Translations under genes and position numbers: made by a program
Origin: Novosphingobium sp.
Lineage (GTDB): Bacteria > Pseudomonadota > Alphaproteobacteria > Sphingomonadales > Sphingomonadaceae
Reading direction: 5' to 3'
Length of the DNA: 8,453 nucleotides
Assembly (NCBI GenBank): GCA_027490345.1
Contig: JAIXYF010000273.1
Location: 1 to 8,453, forward strand
Notes under the pieces: generated by a model
Databases searched by the model: none
Told to the model about the DNA's origin: nothing
What the model saw: only the letters and a program-made list of their open reading frames with translations
Shown: in pieces, positions 5,587 through 8,453 of the stretch
Position numbering within the stretch: the stretch's first letter is position 1
How the letters are laid out: each line of letters begins with the position of its first letter

Positions 5587-6369
5587 TTACTTACCCTTCC
5601 ACACGCCCGGGCGCTTTTCGATGAAGGCGGCCATGCCTTCGGCCTTGTCTTCGGTCGCGGTGAGGATCTGGAAAACGCGGCGTTCGAACAGGATGCCCTG
5701 ATCGAGCGTCATCTCGAACGCGGCGTTTACCATCTCCTTGTTGGCGATGGCCGCAACCGGCGGCATTCCGGCGATGACTTCCGCTGTCTTGAGCGCTTCA
5801 TCCAGCAGATCGGCCAGCGGCACGACGCGCGTGACAAGGCCCGAACGCTCGGCTTCCACCGCGTCCATCATCCGGCTGGTGAGGCACATGTCCATCGCCT
5901 TGGCCTTGCCCACCGCGCGCGTCAGGCGCTGCGAACCGCCCATGCCGGGGGCAACACCCAGCTTGATTTCAGGCTGGCCGAACTTGGCGTTTTCCGAAGC
6001 GATGATAAAGTCCGCCATCATGGCCAGCTCGCACCCGCCACCGAGCGCGAAGCCGTTGACTGCGGCGATCCACGGCTTGCGCGTGGTCTTCACCAGATGG
6101 CTGGTCCAGCGCGAGAAGAAGTCGTCAGTGTAGAAATCGGTCGCGGCCTTGTCGGCCATTTCCTTGATGTCCGCACCTGCGGCAAAGGCCTTCTCGCCCG
6201 AGCCGGTCAGCACGGCGCAGCGCTGGCCTGGATCAGCTTCATAGGCGGCAAACGCCGTGATCAGCTCTTCGAGCACCTGCGAATTGAGCGCATTCAAGGA
6301 CTTGGGGCGGTTGAGGGTAATCAGCGTGACGGCGCCGCGCTGTTCCACCAGGATCGTTTCATAGGTCAT
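5587..6369 (-). CDS. Enoyl-CoA hydratase, probably methacrylyl-CoA hydratase of valine catabolism
   Basis: The 260-residue protein is a canonical short-chain enoyl-CoA hydratase, which adds water across the double bond of enoyl-CoA. Signatures are ITLNRPKSLNALN (17-29), oxyanion loop AFAAGADIKEM (61-71), NGFALGGGCELAMM (105-118) with catalytic Glu114, and FGQPEIKLGVAPGMGG (130-145) with catalytic Glu134. Both acids are present, unlike in the crotonase-like gene ending at 3735. ATG 6369 overlaps the TGA of the upstream hydrolase gene as ATGA, and GGAG lies six bases before it. An ATG at 6381 would place that GGAG inside the coding region and is less likely. From its position between the hydrolase and mmsB I infer methacrylyl-CoA as the main substrate; the family is broad, and crotonyl-CoA may also be used. 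Confidence 0.92.
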   Translation of the reverse strand: MTYETILVEQRGAVTLITLNRPKSLNALNSQVLEELITAFAAYEADPGQRCAVLTGSGEKAFAAGADIKEMADKAATDFYTDDFFSRWTSHLVKTTRKPWIAAVNGFALGGGCELAMMADFIIASENAKFGQPEIKLGVAPGMGGSQRLTRAVGKAKAMDMCLTSRMMDAVEAERSGLVTRVVPLADLLDEALKTAEVIAGMPPVAAIANKEMVNAAFEMTLDQGILFERRVFQILTATEDKAEGMAAFIEKRPGVWKGK

Positions 6370-7412
6370 AGGGGGCTCCATTCCTCGCTATCGGTGAGGG
6401 GCGCGAAGATCGCGTCCAGCATGTCTTCGGTCACGCCTTCGGGCGCGCTCGGGTTCCACTTGGGGGCATTGTCCTTGTCCACGATCACTGCGCGCACGCC
6501 TTCGGCAAAGTCCGGGCGCAGCAGCACACGGCTGCAGATGCGGTATTCCATCACCATGTTCGCGGCGAAATCGGGCAGGGTCAGGCTGGTGGCGAGCTGG
6601 CGGAGCGCGACCTTGCAGGTCTGCGGGCTCTTGGTGTGGAGGCTCGCCAGCGTGGCGGCCGCAAATGCGCTGCCATCGGCCTCCAGCGCAGCGAGGATAT
6701 CCTCGTAGCGGTCAGAAGCAAACAGGCGCGCGATGGTGTCGGCCTGCGCGGCAATCTTCGGCTCGGGCGGCACGGCGGCGGCTTCATGCAGGATCGCGGG
6801 AATATCGCCAGGATTGGCGGCAATCTTCGCCTTCACCTCGGCCAGTGCGGCCGAGGGCAGATAGTGCGTGGCAGAACCAGCCCAGAGGCATTCCGCCCCG
6901 TCCATCCGCGCGCCGGTGAGCGCAAGATACTGACCCAGCCGCCCCTTCATGCGCGAAAGGAACCAGCCGCCGCCTACATCCGGGAACAGGCCGATACCGG
7001 TTTCAGGCATGGCAAGCCGGGTGTTCTCGGTCGCCACGCGGTAGCGCGCCGGGTCCGCAATGCCGACGCCGCCGCCCATCGTGATCCCGTCCATGAACGC
7101 CACGATCGGCTTCTCATAGGTCATGATCAGGTGGTTGAGGCGGTACTCGTCGAAGAAGAACTTGCGGCCCGAAACGCCCTCGTCGGTCAGCGCCGAATTG
7201 CGCAGGAACGCAATATCGCCGCCCGCGCAGAAGCCGCGCCCTTCGGAATGGTCGATGATCACCGCGCCGATGGCCGGATCATCGCGCCACTTCAGCAGCG
7301 CCTCGGTCATGCCGTCCACCATTGCGCGGTTGAGCGCGTGGATCGCCTTGGGCCGGTTGAGCGACAGGACGCCCATTCGGCCTTCGACGCGCACCAGAAT
7401 GTCTTCGCTCAT
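6366..7412 (-). CDS. 3-hydroxyisobutyryl-CoA hydrolase (crotonase superfamily)
   Basis: The 348-residue protein resembles mitochondrial HIBCH and its bacterial counterparts, which hydrolyse 3-hydroxyisobutyryl-CoA to free 3-hydroxyisobutyrate and CoA in valine catabolism. The extra length over a simple hydratase (about 260) is typical. Motifs are LNRPKAIHALN (18-28), the oxyanion loop GFCAGGDI (60-67), DGITMGGGVGI (108-118), and the family-defining MPETGIGLFPDVGGG (135-149), which carries the likely catalytic Glu137 and Asp145. The C-terminal third includes YRICSRVL and the VRAVIVDKDNAPKWNP stretch, also typical of HIBCH. ATG 7412 is chosen because AGAGGG (7425-7420) lies seven bases upstream. 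An ATG at 7448, directly after the upstream stop, would add twelve residues but has no visible Shine-Dalgarno. The hydrolase removes methacrylyl-CoA pressure by pulling the pathway forward. Its stop overlaps the next start by four bases. Confidence 0.92.
   Translation of the reverse strand: MSEDILVRVEGRMGVLSLNRPKAIHALNRAMVDGMTEALLKWRDDPAIGAVIIDHSEGRGFCAGGDIAFLRNSALTDEGVSGRKFFFDEYRLNHLIMTYEKPIVAFMDGITMGGGVGIADPARYRVATENTRLAMPETGIGLFPDVGGGWFLSRMKGRLGQYLALTGARMDGAECLWAGSATHYLPSAALAEVKAKIAANPGDIPAILHEAAAVPPEPKIAAQADTIARLFASDRYEDILAALEADGSAFAAATLASLHTKSPQTCKVALRQLATSLTLPDFAANMVMEYRICSRVLLRPDFAEGVRAVIVDKDNAPKWNPSAPEGVTEDMLDAIFAPLTDSEEWSPL
6376..6379 (-). promoter_or_regulatory. Shine-Dalgarno deciding the enoyl-CoA hydratase start
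   Basis: GGAG on the - strand lies six bases before ATG 6369 and within the last codons of the upstream hydrolase gene. Together with the ATGA stop/start overlap it points to coupled translation and to the shorter start. Confidence 0.65.
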
Positions 7413-7419
7413 TGCCTTG

Positions 7420-7425
7420 CCCTCT
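7420..7425 (-). promoter_or_regulatory. Shine-Dalgarno deciding the hydrolase start
   Basis: AGAGGG on the - strand, in the 36 bases between the acyl-CoA dehydrogenase stop and ATG 7412, lies seven bases before that ATG. It favours ATG 7412 over ATG 7448. Confidence 0.6.
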
Positions 7426-7448
7426 CCCAATTCCGTTTGTTGCCCCAT

Positions 7449-8453
7449 TTACTGGCGCAGCAGATCGCGGCCCACGATCAGCTTCATCACCTCGTTGGTG
7501 CCTTCGAGGATGCGGTGGACGCGCAAGTCGCGCCAGAAGCGCTCGATGGGATAGTCCTTGAGGTAGCCATAGCCGCCGAAGATCTGCAGCGCGCGGTCGA
7601 CCACCGAGGAGCCGGTGTCGGTCGCCAGCTTCTTGGCCATCGCCGAAAAGCGCGTCTTGTCCGGCGCGTTCTGCGTCACCTTGGCCGCCGCGAGATAGAG
7701 CAGCGCGCGCGCCGCTTCGAGGTCGGTCGCCATGTCGGCCAGCGCAAACTGGGTGTTCTGGAACTCGGCAATCGGCTGACCGAACTGGCTGCGTTCCTTG
7801 GCATACTTGACCGCTTCATCGAGGCACCGCTGCGCACCGCCCAGCGAACACGCGCCGATATTGAGCCGCCCGCCATCGAGCCCGGCCATGGCGAAGCGGA
7901 AGCCATCGCCCTCTGCACCGACGCGATTGGCGACGGGCACCTTCACGTTCTCGAAGATCACTTGCGCGGTGGGCGAGGCGTTCCAGCCCAGCTTGCGTTC
8001 GGGCGCGCCGAAGCTGAGGCCGGGCGTGCCCTTGTCGATCACCAGGCAGGAAATGCCCTTGGGGCTGGCATCGCCAGTGCGCACCATCGTGACGTAGATG
8101 TCGCTGACGCCGCCGCCCGAGATGAACTGCTTGGTGCCGTTGACCACATAGTGATCGCCTTCCAGCCGTGCGCTGGTGCGCAGGGCCGCCGCGTCCGAGC
8201 CCGAACCTGGTTCGGTGAGGCAATAGCTTGCGATCTTTTCCATCGTGATGAGCTGCGGCAGATAGCGCGCCTTGATGTCTGCCCCGCCGAAGCGGTCGAT
8301 CATCCACGAGGCCATGTTGTGGATCGAAATGAACGCGCTGGTGGTGGGGCAGCCATAGGCCATGGCTTCCATGATCAGCGCCGCATCGAGCCGGCCAAGG
8401 CCGATCCCGCCGCTTTCCTCGCTGACGTAGATCGAGGCAAAGCCGAGTTCGGC
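7449..8453 (-). CDS. Acyl-CoA dehydrogenase, probably isobutyryl-CoA dehydrogenase (5' end outside window)
   Basis: This flavoprotein dehydrogenase oxidises an acyl-CoA at the alpha-beta bond and passes electrons to ETF; by context the substrate is isobutyryl-CoA from valine. The frame is open to the window edge, so 334 C-terminal residues of an expected 380 or so are visible. The fragment begins AELGFASIYVSEESGG, then GRLDAALIMEAMAYGCPTTS, then AFISIHNM, which fits the ACAD8 (isobutyryl-CoA) branch. The flavin/substrate signature YCLTEPGSGSDA follows. RSQFGQPIAEFQNTQF lies in the C-terminal helical domain. The last motif, RILEGTNEVMKLIVGRDL, carries the likely catalytic glutamate, encoded at 7505-7503. 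An internal ATG at 8372 is not the start, because conserved dehydrogenase sequence continues before it. The gene is the first visible member of the operon. A 2-methylbutyryl-CoA or general short-chain dehydrogenase is the alternative. Confidence 0.92.
   Translation of the reverse strand, partial: AELGFASIYVSEESGGIGLGRLDAALIMEAMAYGCPTTSAFISIHNMASWMIDRFGGADIKARYLPQLITMEKIASYCLTEPGSGSDAAALRTSARLEGDHYVVNGTKQFISGGGVSDIYVTMVRTGDASPKGISCLVIDKGTPGLSFGAPERKLGWNASPTAQVIFENVKVPVANRVGAEGDGFRFAMAGLDGGRLNIGACSLGGAQRCLDEAVKYAKERSQFGQPIAEFQNTQFALADMATDLEAARALLYLAAAKVTQNAPDKTRFSAMAKKLATDTGSSVVDRALQIFGGYGYLKDYPIERFWRDLRVHRILEGTNEVMKLIVGRDLLRQ

Noticed and set aside
5446..6708. 420-codon open frame on the + strand
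   Set aside because: It lies antisense to mmsB, the hydratase and the hydrolase, all of which have intact family motifs. Long antisense frames are common in GC-rich DNA.
8201..8215. CCGAAC-ctg-GTTCGG palindrome resembling the intergenic repeats
   Set aside because: It encodes part of the conserved TEPGSGS motif of the acyl-CoA dehydrogenase and differs from the repeat core, so it is a chance match.

Overview
The window looks like chromosomal DNA of a GC-rich alphaproteobacterium, most likely a sphingomonad of the Novosphingobium/Sphingobium type. Three things point there: an 85-residue F1 epsilon subunit with no C-terminal helical domain, dispersed palindromes with a GGACCCTGAAC/GTTCAGGGT core, and close relatives of the Sphingobium SYK-6 lignin enzymes LigM/DesA and LigE. 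This assignment is from memory of protein families, not from a search.

Layout, left to right. (1) Positions 1-1024 hold the end of an ATP synthase operon on the + strand: the C-terminal part of atpD, a strong intergenic hairpin, atpC, and a clear intrinsic terminator. (2) Positions 1025-1323 are non-coding. They carry two related palindromic repeats and then an AT-rich promoter region with a tandem TTTCA-N6-TGAA motif. (3) Positions 1324-3700 hold two + strand genes, probably separate transcription units with a terminator between them: a tetrahydrofolate-dependent aromatic O-demethylase of the LigM/DesA family and a LigE-like glutathione-dependent beta-etherase. (4) Positions 3735-4511 hold a convergent, stand-alone crotonase-fold gene on the - strand, ECHDC3-like and lacking both catalytic glutamates. 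(5) Positions 4671-8453 hold a tightly packed - strand operon read from right to left: acyl-CoA dehydrogenase (5' end outside the window), 3-hydroxyisobutyryl-CoA hydrolase, enoyl-CoA hydratase and 3-hydroxyisobutyrate dehydrogenase (mmsB), ending in a hairpin terminator.

How the genes work together. The - strand operon covers the middle of valine catabolism: isobutyryl-CoA to methacrylyl-CoA (dehydrogenase), to 3-hydroxyisobutyryl-CoA (hydratase), to free 3-hydroxyisobutyrate (hydrolase), to methylmalonate semialdehyde (MmsB). The next enzyme, MmsA, is not visible. The two + strand genes belong to breakdown of lignin-derived aromatics: LigE-type enzymes cleave beta-O-4 aryl ethers with glutathione, and LigM/DesA-type enzymes move the methyl group of vanillate/syringate-type methoxyaromatics to tetrahydrofolate. 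The enzyme families are known. The points most worth a second look are the pairing of the two lignin genes without nearby C1-recycling genes, the tandem putative operator, the hairpin beside the atpC ribosome-binding site, and the crotonase homologue without its catalytic acids.
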